A stretch of 64,000 bases of DNA from CAZYSK01 sp964649415 (lineage in GTDB: Bacteria; Chloroflexota; Anaerolineae; B4-G1). The stretch spans positions 1 to 64,000 of the forward strand of contig CAZYSK010000023.1 of NCBI GenBank assembly GCA_964649415.1. The letters run 5' to 3'. Positions within the stretch are counted from its first letter, which is position 1. The number at the start of each line of letters is the position of its first letter. The position numbers were made by a program, and so were the translations under genes. The notes under the pieces are model-generated. The model did no database searches. It was not told the origin of the DNA and was given only the letters and a program-made list of their open reading frames with translations. Shown piece after piece: positions 26,063 through 34,515 of the stretch.

Positions 26063-26231
26063 CAATCGACCCCTTTCATAGCTGCTGTACTCACGGTGAG
26101 AACCACAACCCTGCGACCACGGGACACAGACCAACGGACCGCCCGGATGTCTGCATCCACCGACCGTCTGCGGTCGGCAGCATCCCTGCCGGCACAGGCT
26201 CAATCCTCAAGAAACGGATGTCCGCATCCGC

Positions 26232-27074
26232 TCAATCCCCGGACGCAAGATCAATGTCCGCGGACGCAGGATCAATGTCCGCCTTCCGCTCCTGGGCAGA
26301 CAGCGTCTCGCGGACTTTGGCGTAAAACGCGGCCACGTGCTCGTACATGATCTGCGCGGCGCCGTCCGCGTCACCGGCCCGTATCGCATCCACCAATTCC
26401 AGGTGCTCCTCGACGGCCGCCGGCAGATAGCCCATGTGAGGCAACGCCAGATACCACAGCCGGCGCGAGAGTCCAAACAACCGATCCAGCGTTTGAGCCA
26501 GGTATTTGTTCCGCGCCGCCTTGGCCAGTGCCTGGTGGAACTTATGGTCCAATTCGAAGAGCCGGCGGCTGTCCTCAGGAGAAACCGCAGCGGACGCACG
26601 GACGGACGCACTATCAATGTCCGCAATGTCCGCGGACGCACGAGCAATGTCCGCGGACGCACGAGCAATGTCCGCGGACGCACGAGCAATGTCCGCGGAC
26701 GCACGAGCAATGTCCGCCTGCTCCTGCCGCAGCGCCTCCAGCACAACCAGGTCGTCGGGAGTGGCTCGCTGAGCCGCAAGGCGAGCGCAGAGCGACTCAA
26801 GCGACAGCCGTATCTCGCTAATGCGCTCCAGATCTGCCACATCCACGTCCGCCACGTACAAGCCATGACGAGGCGTGATCCGAACCAGGTTCTCGTGCGC
26901 CAGCACCCTGAGAGCCTCACGCACGGGCACCGTGCCCATGCTTAGCTCCTGCGCCAGCTTCTGCTCGTTGACCGGCGCACCCGGGGCTAGCTCTAACGTA
27001 GTGATCTTCTCCCAAAGCAACTCATACGCACGCTGGGTGTCAACACGCACCAACTCCATGAAACCAACCTCCAC
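26232..27074 (-). CDS. GntR-family regulator (FadR/FCD) with repeat expansion
   Basis: A 280-residue regulator with an N-terminal winged helix (about 8-75, containing MGTVPVREALRVLAHENLV) and a C-terminal FCD ligand domain with DHKFHQALAKAARN and HLELVDAIRAGDADGA metal-site residues. Between helices, residues about 119-155 contain four copies of DIARASA encoded by a 21-bp repeat, and the last residues are similar repeats (DIDPASADIDLASGD). These expand a loop and the C-terminus without breaking the frame. FCD proteins usually bind small carboxylates or amino acids; it likely controls the adjacent MttB or hydantoinase genes. Confidence 0.82.
   Translation of the reverse strand: MEVGFMELVRVDTQRAYELLWEKITTLELAPGAPVNEQKLAQELSMGTVPVREALRVLAHENLVRITPRHGLYVADVDVADLERISEIRLSLESLCARLAAQRATPDDLVVLEALRQEQADIARASADIARASADIARASADIARASADIADIDSASVRASAAVSPEDSRRLFELDHKFHQALAKAARNKYLAQTLDRLFGLSRRLWYLALPHMGYLPAAVEEHLELVDAIRAGDADGAAQIMYEHVAAFYAKVRETLSAQERKADIDPASADIDLASGD
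26590..26720. repeat. 21-bp tandem repeats inside the GntR gene
   Basis: Four perfect copies of a unit around GCGGACGCACGAGCAATGTC (26635-26718) are preceded by degenerate ones. The core of each is the GTCCGCGGAC palindrome. Related units appear at 26225-26285 at the 3' end of the same gene. Confidence 0.85.
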
Positions 27075-27083
27075 TCGTAATTG

Positions 27084-27199
27084 AGACTTCCGAAGTCTTC
27101 AGTAGTTCATTTGACCCGTCCAGCACCTTGCGGAAGCCGCGACCTATGCTACTGGAGCCATGTCCTACGGATTGGAACAATCCGCGACTTCGGAAGTCT
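27084..27199 (+). mobile_element. 116-bp MITE-like element, copy A
   Basis: It is bounded by AGACTTCCGAAGTCT and its inverse GACTTCGGAAGTCT. The interior has TAGTTCATTTGACCCGTC, a GCGGAAGCCGC hairpin and GGATTGGAACAATCC. It carries no coding capacity. It lies between the GntR regulator start and the hydantoinase-like gene. Near-identical copies at 38149 and 47660 make it a mobile, non-autonomous family. Confidence 0.75.
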
Positions 27200-27210
27200 G
27201 GGACCCGCAT

Positions 27211-27253
27211 CATCGTGTATTTCCCCCATCCGCGGTAGTCTTCCCCTCAATCC
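27211..27253. repeat. 43-bp dispersed repeat, copy at hydantoinase gene 3' end
   Basis: Nearly identical to the element at 23028-23070. It overlaps the stop codon (27247-27249) of the minus-strand hydantoinase/oxoprolinase-type gene, so its last bases form part of the gene's end. Confidence 0.75.
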
Positions 27254-29325
27254 GCCAGGCGCGGATTGCCCATGGCCTTCGCACGAATGCGATACGTGTC
27301 CAGCCCATCCGCCACCTCCTCCACAACCACCTGCGGGTTGTCGGCCCCAGAGCGCAGCGCCGCTCCCAGGGCGCGCTCCTGGCTCAACCCTCGCGCACAG
27401 GCCAGAGCGTCCCCAAGTTCCTCAAACTCCCGCCGCTCTTCGCCCTGTCCGCTGCGGTCAGACGTCTGTACATAGAAGCCCAGAACCTCCAACCCAGAAC
27501 TCGACAGCAAGGGGTATACCAATATCTCCTCGACCACCATCACCGTGCCGGCGATGGCCCCCAGCGCATTGGCGACGTGGTGATACGGATGCAGGACCAG
27601 GTCCGTGTGAAACACCTGGGCGACCTTCTCCAGGAAGAAAGCCGCCGGCGCGCCGATCCCGACGATGGGAATGCGCAGCCGAAGGGAAGTCTCCAGTTGT
27701 GGATGCATGTCGTATATGCTGTTGTAGAAAAACCAGCGACCGGCGTTGTCCTCATCGGCCGGCGCTTGCCCCTGGGGCAGATCCAACGTCTGGCCGCTGA
27801 GGAACGTGATGATCGAATGGACCACCATCTCAGTGATCCGGCGCCACACCCGGGCTTGGATTTCGGCCGGCTCCTTGAATTGATAGTGGGAGAACACCTC
27901 CAGGGCCAGCGAAGCCGCTTCCGTATCCCACGGATCGTATCTTCCCTCGACGTGCATCAAGTCCGTGGGCGTGAGCCCTGCCTTGCCGATCACCTCCTGG
28001 CGCACAAGCTCACGCGCATTCACCTGCTGCATATGCAGCACGCCCAGATGCTTGGCGATCTCGGGCACCGGCCGTGGGCCGTCGCGCAAGTAATCCACCA
28101 GCGCCTTCGCCTGGGCTGTCTCCAACAGGCTCTCCGGCGGCTCGCGCAGCAGGAACCAGTACTCCAGCCAATCGGGGTTGGCCTGCGCCCAGGCTCGCCG
28201 CGATAGCGCCTTGAGGCGTGTCTTGACCCCCGCGTAGTCGCTGGCCAGGTGCGCCAGAGGGACCACCCGCTCGGGGCCGACGGCGACCTGCTTCTCGCGG
28301 TTCAGGTGAATGTGGCTGTCGCCACCCAGCGCGATCGAGAGCAGATCAGCCGCCTGGACCGCCGTCTTGTATCGCCCCACGCTGGCGCCCTCCTCGCTGA
28401 CGGTCACCTGTCCATCCGCGATCAGGGCCAGGTCAGTCGTGGTGCCGCCGACATCCACGATCAACGCGTCATCCAATTCGGAAAGGAAGCGGCCACCGAT
28501 GGCGCTGGCCGCCGGTCCAGAGTGAATCGTCTCCACCGGTGTACGGGCGGCAAACTCGTCGCTCATCAGTGTACCATCCCCTCGCACCACCATCAGCGGC
28601 GCATCAATCTGACGGCGCTCCATCGCCCTTCGAACCGCGATGACGAAATCCTGCAACACAGCCAGCAACGAGGCATTGAGAGCAGCCGTCGTCGCCCGCT
28701 CCACCGAGCCCAGCTTGGTCGAAAGCTGATGCCCCAATACTATTGGCAGGTCGCAGACGCTGGAAATAGCCCGATACGCCCGGTTTTCGTGCTCTGGGTT
28801 AAGCGGGCTGAAGTAGCTGGAAACCGCGATGGCATCAACCCGGTCCTTGATCTCGCTGACCTTGGCCAGGATGGCCGGCAGGTCCAGTTCCTCCTTTTCG
28901 CGGCCATATAGATCGTGACCACCCGCAAAGTAATAGAAATTGGGGGTGGCAAAGCGATCCTCCATCTTGAACGACGCGACCAACTCGGGATCGTAGCCGA
29001 TCAATACCAACGCCACCCGTTTGCCCTTGCCCTCGGCGATGGCGTTGGTGGCCAGCGTGGTCGAGATGGAGACCATCCTGATGGCCGCAGGATCGTCGAT
29101 GTGGATACTTTCAATAACGCGCTCTATGCCGATGGAGAAATCGCGCTTAGTGGTCAGGCTCTTATGGGCAGCCAACACCTGACGCGAGCGGTACTCCATC
29201 AGCACGCCGTCGGTGTAGGTGCCCCCGGTATCTATACCCAGCACCAAGACACCTGAAGAACCGCTCTCCCTACGGAGGCGCCATTCTGATGGCGCTCTGT
29301 TGTCTGTCTCCCTGTCTATATCCAA
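27247..29325 (-). CDS. Hydantoinase/oxoprolinase-type ASKHA protein
   Basis: A 692-residue ASKHA-fold protein with the phosphate motif VLGIDTGGTYTDG near residue 27 and the second motif LIVDVGGTTTDLALI near residue 293. GSVERATTAALNASLLAVL and HSGPAASAIGGRFLSEL are typical of HyuA-N/HyuA proteins. Family members use ATP to hydrolyse cyclic amides, while related ASKHA proteins reactivate corrinoid enzymes. Position within the MttB island makes either role possible; no [2Fe-2S] domain, as in RamA-type activators, is present. Residues about 9-21 are encoded by a GCGCCATTCTGATGGCGC repeat, so the true start may be a few codons later at a GTG or TTG. Confidence 0.75.
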   Translation of the reverse strand: MDIDRETDNRAPSEWRLRRESGSSGVLVLGIDTGGTYTDGVLMEYRSRQVLAAHKSLTTKRDFSIGIERVIESIHIDDPAAIRMVSISTTLATNAIAEGKGKRVALVLIGYDPELVASFKMEDRFATPNFYYFAGGHDLYGREKEELDLPAILAKVSEIKDRVDAIAVSSYFSPLNPEHENRAYRAISSVCDLPIVLGHQLSTKLGSVERATTAALNASLLAVLQDFVIAVRRAMERRQIDAPLMVVRGDGTLMSDEFAARTPVETIHSGPAASAIGGRFLSELDDALIVDVGGTTTDLALIADGQVTVSEEGASVGRYKTAVQAADLLSIALGGDSHIHLNREKQVAVGPERVVPLAHLASDYAGVKTRLKALSRRAWAQANPDWLEYWFLLREPPESLLETAQAKALVDYLRDGPRPVPEIAKHLGVLHMQQVNARELVRQEVIGKAGLTPTDLMHVEGRYDPWDTEAASLALEVFSHYQFKEPAEIQARVWRRITEMVVHSIITFLSGQTLDLPQGQAPADEDNAGRWFFYNSIYDMHPQLETSLRLRIPIVGIGAPAAFFLEKVAQVFHTDLVLHPYHHVANALGAIAGTVMVVEEILVYPLLSSSGLEVLGFYVQTSDRSGQGEERREFEELGDALACARGLSQERALGAALRSGADNPQVVVEEVADGLDTYRIRAKAMGNPRLAD

Positions 29326-29351
29326 TGCATTACCTCACCAAGACCCGCACC

Positions 29352-29381
29352 GGCCCCTCTCCCATTCGTGGGAGAGGGGCC
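29352..29381. repeat. Strong hairpin with TTCG tetraloop
   Basis: GGCCCCTCTCCCA, TTCG and TGGGAGAGGGGCC form a perfect 13-bp stem. It lies in the 371-bp space between the hydantoinase-like and MttB2 genes; no T-run follows on either strand, so it looks like a dispersed palindrome rather than a terminator. Other repeat fragments fill the rest of this space and no gene is seen there. Confidence 0.65.
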
Positions 29382-29653
29382 ATAGATTCGGTCAAGTCAG
29401 TCCGGCACCGCCTATTGGCGTGTTGCTGCGTACAGCCCACTTCCTGCATCGTGCCCATTCAGACGATGCCACGCCACACTAAGTGAAACGGGCGCCTACG
29501 TCCGCCAACCTCGCACCCGCCCAGTCGGCCTTGCGGCTCCTTATCCTGCACGATGGACCGCCTGGATATCTGCATCCGCTGCATCCCTGCCGGCATTACG
29601 GTCGGCAGCATCCGCTCAATCCTCAGAAAACGGATGGTAGTCTGGGACGTCGC

Positions 29654-29696
29654 CATCGTGTATTTCCCCCATCCGCGGTAGTCTTCCCCTCAATCC
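29654..29696. repeat. 43-bp dispersed repeat at the MttB2 3' end
   Basis: Third near-identical copy of the CATCGTGTATTTCCCCC...CCTCAATCC element. It ends exactly one base before the MttB2 stop codon (29697-29699). Confidence 0.75.
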
Positions 29697-31199
29697 CTAC
29701 ACAAACATCTCCAAGTCCAACTCCTCGTCCTTGTGACGCTCGTCGGCCAGCTCGCAGATGCGGTGCAGTTCCTTGTACATCGCCTCGTCCATCAGCGGCT
29801 CGGTCTCGGCCTCGAGTATCTCGATCACCCGCTCGTGGCAGCGATCGCGGTACGTCTTGCTGCCCGCCTTCTCCCAGTTCTCCCAGTTCAGGCGATCCGT
29901 GAGCGTCGGCCGCCAGATCTCCGTCTTGAAGCGATCGTAGGTGTGGTCGTGCTCCAGATAGTGCCCGCCAGGTCCAACGTCTTCCATCACGTCCAACGCC
30001 TTGGTCTCGTCATTGACTGGGATGCCGCGCAGGATGCGCCTCACCCGGTCGATGATCTCATCCGTGGCGACCATCATCTCCGGCGAGCTGTTCAAGCCCT
30101 GTTCCAGATACCCCACATCGTGGATCATGTTGCCGCCGACGAGCGCGGCCGTGGCGGTGTTGATCGTCGATTCCATCGCCGCCTGCTCATCGAAGAGCTT
30201 GGCGTCCGAGCAGCCGCACGTCTCGTACTCAGGCACACCCAGCCACTTGGTGATCTGCGTGTAGGCGGCGCTGAGCAGCGCCATCTCCGGCGAGCCGTAG
30301 CAGTAAACCGTCGTCTGCATATCCATGTTCGACATCAGCCCGCCGATGATGAGCGAGGCACCCGGCTTGCGCAACTGGCTGAGGACGATGCCAAACAGGC
30401 TTTCGGTGAGGGCCTGCACGGCCGTGCCCGCCAGCGTGCAGGGCGATGTAGCGCCGGCCAGGGGACAGGGCGTGTAGACGAAGGGGATGTCGTTGTCAGA
30501 GGCGAAAAGCAGCTTCTGGATCACCTCTTGGGAGTGGCTCAAGGGCGACACCGGCTCGATGTACAGCGAGAAGGCGGGACCCTTCTTCCACGCCTCTTTG
30601 CCGCCTACCCGGATGAGTCCCATCTCGAACTGATCCTTCAGGCCATCCAGGTCCACGGCCGTGATGTTGATCGGCTTGTTGGTCCCCTCGAGCATAGCCA
30701 GGTACTGCCAACGGTCATAGGTGCCCACGGACACGTCCTGCACGATGCCCAGCGACATATGGAAATCGATGTTAGGCAGCGCCTGTGCCAGCTTGGCGAA
30801 GTTCTTCACGTCCTGATAGGTCGCGCGTCGCCGCTCGCGTGTGTAGGGGTCAATGGTGAACGGCGTGTCGGAGCCAGAGCCGAAGTAGATCTGGTTCTTG
30901 TAGAGCTCCATCTTGTACTTGCGATCGACGCCGGTCACGACGACCTTCCGGGGCAACGTGGCCAGCGCCCTGTCCACCATCCACGGCGGCATCTTGACCA
31001 GGGCGCTCTTCTCATCCCTATCACCCACGATCGCGCCACCGGAGTAGGCAAGCTCGACGCCCTCCTCCTCATAAACCCGCACACCCGTCTCATATAGCAC
31101 GGTCAGCGCTGAGTAGTAGATGGCCTCAATCTCTTCCTCGGTGAGGATCTCGAAGGTGGGTGTAGCATTCACCGTGTAGTTCGTCTTTCTTACTTGCAT
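29697..31199 (-). CDS. MttB-superfamily methyltransferase 2 (non-pyrrolysine)
   Basis: A 500-residue enzyme starting MQVRKTNYTVNATPTFEIL with AAGGAGATC upstream. MttB-fold markers are YFGSGSDTPFTIDPYT, LYIEPVSPLSHS, YTPCPLAGATSPCTLAGT, GSPEMALLSAAYTQ, CGCSDAKLFDEQAA and GPGGHYLEHDHTY. No internal TAG occurs. It is encoded directly downstream of corrinoid protein 1 (25-nt gap), the usual pairing of a methyltransferase with its cobalamin partner. Methylamines, betaines or carnitine-like compounds are plausible substrates; none can be chosen from sequence. The similar N-terminus (KTNYRVN) of MttB3 suggests that these two arose by duplication of an MttB-corrinoid pair. Confidence 0.9.
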   Translation of the reverse strand: MQVRKTNYTVNATPTFEILTEEEIEAIYYSALTVLYETGVRVYEEEGVELAYSGGAIVGDRDEKSALVKMPPWMVDRALATLPRKVVVTGVDRKYKMELYKNQIYFGSGSDTPFTIDPYTRERRRATYQDVKNFAKLAQALPNIDFHMSLGIVQDVSVGTYDRWQYLAMLEGTNKPINITAVDLDGLKDQFEMGLIRVGGKEAWKKGPAFSLYIEPVSPLSHSQEVIQKLLFASDNDIPFVYTPCPLAGATSPCTLAGTAVQALTESLFGIVLSQLRKPGASLIIGGLMSNMDMQTTVYCYGSPEMALLSAAYTQITKWLGVPEYETCGCSDAKLFDEQAAMESTINTATAALVGGNMIHDVGYLEQGLNSSPEMMVATDEIIDRVRRILRGIPVNDETKALDVMEDVGPGGHYLEHDHTYDRFKTEIWRPTLTDRLNWENWEKAGSKTYRDRCHERVIEILEAETEPLMDEAMYKELHRICELADERHKDEELDLEMFV

Positions 31200-31224
31200 G
31201 GTCTGATCTCCTTCTCTCGCCTAG

Positions 31225-31866
31225 CTAGGCGATGCCAGCGAGCTCTTGGGCCAGCTCAGCGCCAGACGGAGCGTTGGAGCCATACCCGTCGGCCCCAATG
31301 CGCTTGGCAAACTCGGCATCCACCGGCGCGCCGCCCACGATGATCTTGACCTGGTCGCGCAGGCCGGCCTCCTCGATGGCCTTGATGGTGTGTCCCATGG
31401 CGCGCATCGTGGTGGTCAGCATCGCCGACATGCCCACGATGTCGGGTTGGTGCTCCTTGACAGATGCGATGAACTTCTCCGGCTCGACGTCGAAGCCGAT
31501 ATCGATAACCTCGAAGCCAGCCCCCTCGCACATCATACCAACCAGGTTCTTGCCGATGTCATGCAAGTCGCCTTTGACCGTGCCCAACATGATCTTGCCG
31601 GCCATTTTCGCACCGCTGGCGACCAGTGCAGGGCGCAGGAACGACATCCCGGCCGCCATCGCGTCGGCAGACATCAGGACCTCGGGCACAAACATATCGC
31701 CACGCTTGAAGCGGACACCTACCTCGTTCATCCCCAGCACCAAGCCGTTGTCCAGAATCTCCTGGGCTGGCAGTTCCTGGTCCAGCGCCTTCTGAGTCAG
31801 CTTGGCGGCTTTCTCGGCATCCCCCTCCAACACGGCAGTTGACAGTCGTTCGTAAAGCCTACTCAT
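31225..31866 (-). CDS. Corrinoid (B12-binding) methyl carrier protein 1
   Basis: A 213-residue MtbC/MttC-type protein. The N-terminal helical cap (about 1-90) has QEILDNGLVLGMNEVGVRF. The Rossmann B12 domain has KGDLHDIGKNLVGMM (about 107-121), in which the His coordinates cobalt from below, and SAMLTTTMRAM and VGGAPVDAEFA further on. It carries the methyl group as methyl-Co(III) in the cytosol. Located between MttB3 and MttB2 with short gaps on each side, it probably serves MttB2 and forms a four-gene cluster with corrinoid protein 2. Confidence 0.93.
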   Translation of the reverse strand: MSRLYERLSTAVLEGDAEKAAKLTQKALDQELPAQEILDNGLVLGMNEVGVRFKRGDMFVPEVLMSADAMAAGMSFLRPALVASGAKMAGKIMLGTVKGDLHDIGKNLVGMMCEGAGFEVIDIGFDVEPEKFIASVKEHQPDIVGMSAMLTTTMRAMGHTIKAIEEAGLRDQVKIIVGGAPVDAEFAKRIGADGYGSNAPSGAELAQELAGIA

Positions 31867-31984
31867 AGTTCATATTCCTCCACTTCTGAATGGACCCACC
31901 GACCGTCTGCGGTCGGCAGCATCCTCCCGGCATTTGTGGACCGCCGGCATCCCTGCCGGCATCTCGGACATCCACCTCATCCCC

Positions 31985-33481
31985 CTAGTCGTCGTGAGTC
32001 CGGTTGATCCACTCGTCCGACTTAACGCGGTCCTCCGCCTCCTCCAGCACCTCTTGGATGACCTTCTCCGTCTCCGGCTTGATCGACGAGGGCTGATGGG
32101 CAGCCAGGATATCGTGCACGCGGGCGACGGTCCTGTCCTTGAAAGTCTTCTTGCCCATCATCTCCCACTCCTCATAGTTCCGCCGGTCACACAGCTTCGG
32201 GTACCAGAACTCATTCCTGTAATAGCGGCGGGTGTGGGCCTCACGCAAGTAATGGCCGTTGGGACCCACGTTGTGGATCACGTCCACGGCCAGCGTGTCG
32301 TCGTTGACCTCGATGCCCCGCGTAATGCGCCGCGAGTAGCCGATGGCCTCGTCCATGGCCGCCAATTGGAACACCGAACCGGTCATAGCGCTCTCCGTGT
32401 ACCCCACGTCGTGGCACAAGTCGCCACCCGTGAGCGCGGAGAAGAAGGCCGACATCGAACCCTCGATGATCGCCTGTTCGTCGAACGTCTTAGAGTCAGT
32501 GCAGCCGCCCGTCTGCCACAGCGGCAGGCCGGCGTAGTGGGCCAACTCGGTGAGTCCGGCCATCATCAGCGGCAGTTCCGGCGCGCCATAGGCCAGGATC
32601 ATCGAACTCATATCCATCACCGAGAACACGCCACCCATGATGAAAGGCAATCCGGGCTGAATCGCCTGGGCGATCGTCAGACCCATCCAAGACTCGGCAG
32701 CGCCCTGGGTGATGATGCCCGCCGCGGTCACCGGCGCAGTGCCACCGGCGATGGGGCAGGGGGTAAAGACCAGCGGAATGCGCCGCCGGGCGGCAAAGAC
32801 CAGCTTATCCAACGCCTCGAAGGTGCTGACCAGCGGGGACAGCGGCTCACAATAGTGGACGTAGTTGGGGCGCTTCTCGAACGCCTCCTGGCCTCCTGCC
32901 TCAGTGACAGCGATCTTGTGGATGGCCTCTGAATCGAACTTATCGTAGGACCAGGCCACGATGGGCTTGCTGGTACTGGGGAACATGCCAGCGAACTCAT
33001 ACAGCGCGCCCAGGTCGTGGTGCACGTCGCCGACGGTGCCCAGCGACTCACAGAAGTCGATATTGGGCAGCGCGTCCACGATCTTGGCCACGACGGGCAC
33101 GTCGCTCTTGACGTACATCCGGCGCTCCATAGTCTCAATGTCAATGAAATTGGGGCACGTGGGGCCAGGGCCGAAGTGCGCCCTGCCCGGGCCGATGTGG
33201 ATGTTGTGCGCGCGGTTGCCGTCACGGGCAAACAGGGTGAAGCTGCGCGGCGCCAGTTCCAGCGATTTCTTCACCAGCCACCTGGGCATACGCACACGTT
33301 TGCCATCCACCCAGGCCCCGGCTTTCTTCAGAATGTCGCGTGACTCCGCATGGTGCACCTCGAGGCCGGTGTACTCCAACACGTGAAGCACACCCTCGAA
33401 AAGCTCCTCCAACTGGTCGTCGGAGAGCATACGAAAGCGCACGCCTGAATTGACTCGATAATTCGTCCTCTTCATATTCAT
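31985..33481 (-). CDS. MttB-superfamily methyltransferase 3 (non-pyrrolysine)
   Basis: A 498-residue enzyme starting MNMKRTNYRVNSGVRFRML. Barrel markers are FGPGPTCPNFIDIETMERR, HYCEPLSPLVSTFEAL, FTPCPIAGGTAPVTAAGI, YGAPELPLMMAGL and GPNGHYLREAHTR. No internal amber codon is present. It is preceded by the gene for corrinoid protein 2 with a 49-nt gap and followed by a 118-nt repeat-containing gap before corrinoid protein 1. Its start region resembles MttB2 more than the MttB4/5 pair. It probably demethylates a quaternary amine; substrate unknown. Confidence 0.9.
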   Translation of the reverse strand: MNMKRTNYRVNSGVRFRMLSDDQLEELFEGVLHVLEYTGLEVHHAESRDILKKAGAWVDGKRVRMPRWLVKKSLELAPRSFTLFARDGNRAHNIHIGPGRAHFGPGPTCPNFIDIETMERRMYVKSDVPVVAKIVDALPNIDFCESLGTVGDVHHDLGALYEFAGMFPSTSKPIVAWSYDKFDSEAIHKIAVTEAGGQEAFEKRPNYVHYCEPLSPLVSTFEALDKLVFAARRRIPLVFTPCPIAGGTAPVTAAGIITQGAAESWMGLTIAQAIQPGLPFIMGGVFSVMDMSSMILAYGAPELPLMMAGLTELAHYAGLPLWQTGGCTDSKTFDEQAIIEGSMSAFFSALTGGDLCHDVGYTESAMTGSVFQLAAMDEAIGYSRRITRGIEVNDDTLAVDVIHNVGPNGHYLREAHTRRYYRNEFWYPKLCDRRNYEEWEMMGKKTFKDRTVARVHDILAAHQPSSIKPETEKVIQEVLEEAEDRVKSDEWINRTHDD

Positions 33482-33530
33482 AATAGAGGGCCTCCTTATT
33501 CTCTACTCAGAAACCCGATTTCCGGTTCTT

Positions 33531-34172
33531 CTAGGTCGTAGCGGCGAACTGCTTGGCCAGGTCGGCAGCCGAGGCAGCATTCGAGGCGTAACCGTCGGCG
33601 CCAATCTGATCGGCAAACGCCTGCGTCACGGGCGCGCCGCCGATCATGACCTTCACCCTGTCGCGCAGACCGGCTTCCTCCAGCGCTTTGATCGTGCTTT
33701 CCATAGCGCGCATGGTCGTCGTCAGCAGCGCGGACATGCCCACGATGTCCGGCTCGAACTCCTTGATCGCTGCAATGAAGCCGTCGGGATCGATGTCTCT
33801 GCCGATATCCTTCACCTCAAAGCCAGCACCCTCGCACATCATGCCAACCAGGTTCTTGCCAATGTCGTGCAGGTCGCCTTTGACCGTGCCCAAGAGCACC
33901 TTGCCCACCATCTTCGCGCCAGACTCAGCCAGCAAGGGCTTGAGGACATCCATGGAGTTCTGCATGGTCTTGGCAGAGCGCAGCACCTCCGGCACGAACA
34001 TATTGCCGGCCTTGAACTCGACGCCGACGTAGTCCATGCCAGCCATCAAGCCGTTGTCCAGGATCTCCTGGGCGCTCAGGTCCTCGTCCAGCGCATCCTC
34101 TGTGAGGTCAACGATGTCACCCAGATTGCCCTCAATGACGGCTGTAGAGATTGCCTCCAATATCTCACTCAT
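33531..34172 (-). CDS. Corrinoid (B12-binding) methyl carrier protein 2
   Basis: A 213-residue paralogue of corrinoid protein 1 with identical length and layout. It has QEILDNGLMAGMDYVGVEF in the cap, KGDLHDIGKNLVGMMCEG with the cobalt-ligating His at about residue 111, SALLTTTMRAMESTI and IGGAPVTQAFADQI. Overall identity to protein 1 is high by eye, indicating gene duplication with the MttB partner. AGGAGGCAG lies 10 nt before the ATG. Gene order makes MttB3 the likely partner. Confidence 0.93.
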   Translation of the reverse strand: MSEILEAISTAVIEGNLGDIVDLTEDALDEDLSAQEILDNGLMAGMDYVGVEFKAGNMFVPEVLRSAKTMQNSMDVLKPLLAESGAKMVGKVLLGTVKGDLHDIGKNLVGMMCEGAGFEVKDIGRDIDPDGFIAAIKEFEPDIVGMSALLTTTMRAMESTIKALEEAGLRDRVKVMIGGAPVTQAFADQIGADGYASNAASAADLAKQFAATT

Positions 34173-34254
34173 TTCAATTCTGCCTCCTAATATAGATTTA
34201 GCTTAAGTCTACTCTGGGAACACTCGAACTTGGCCGACCGCTCCCGACTGCCTC

Positions 34255-34292
34255 AGACTTCCGAAGTCTTCAATCCTAGACTTCGGAAGTCT
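34255..34292 (+). mobile_element. Short copy of the AGACTTCCGAAGTCT element
   Basis: The two terminal repeats are separated by only eight unique bases. It is followed by the same flanking sequence (GTGACATTGTCGTACTA) found after the copy at 39563-39660, showing that the repeated unit includes more than the inverted repeats. Confidence 0.6.
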
Positions 34293-34515
34293 GGGGCCAG
34301 CCAATGTGACATTGTCGTACTAGCCACACTGGATGCTGCCTGCCCCCCGGCAACGGATCGCCCGGATGCCCCCGACCGTCTGCGGTCGGCACCGTCTGCG
34401 GTCGGCAGCATCCGCTGCATCTCTGCCGGCATCACGGAGGCGAAGCGTCTCCTTTCCCACATAAGGGAAGCAACGCGGCTCCCTCCGCGCCACTCAACCT
34501 TCCCGGCAGCAAGCT

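Noticed and set aside
24530..26350. A 606-codon plus-strand open frame
   Set aside because: It is antisense to MttB1 and part of the GntR gene, with low-complexity His/Arg-rich sequence typical of shadow frames.
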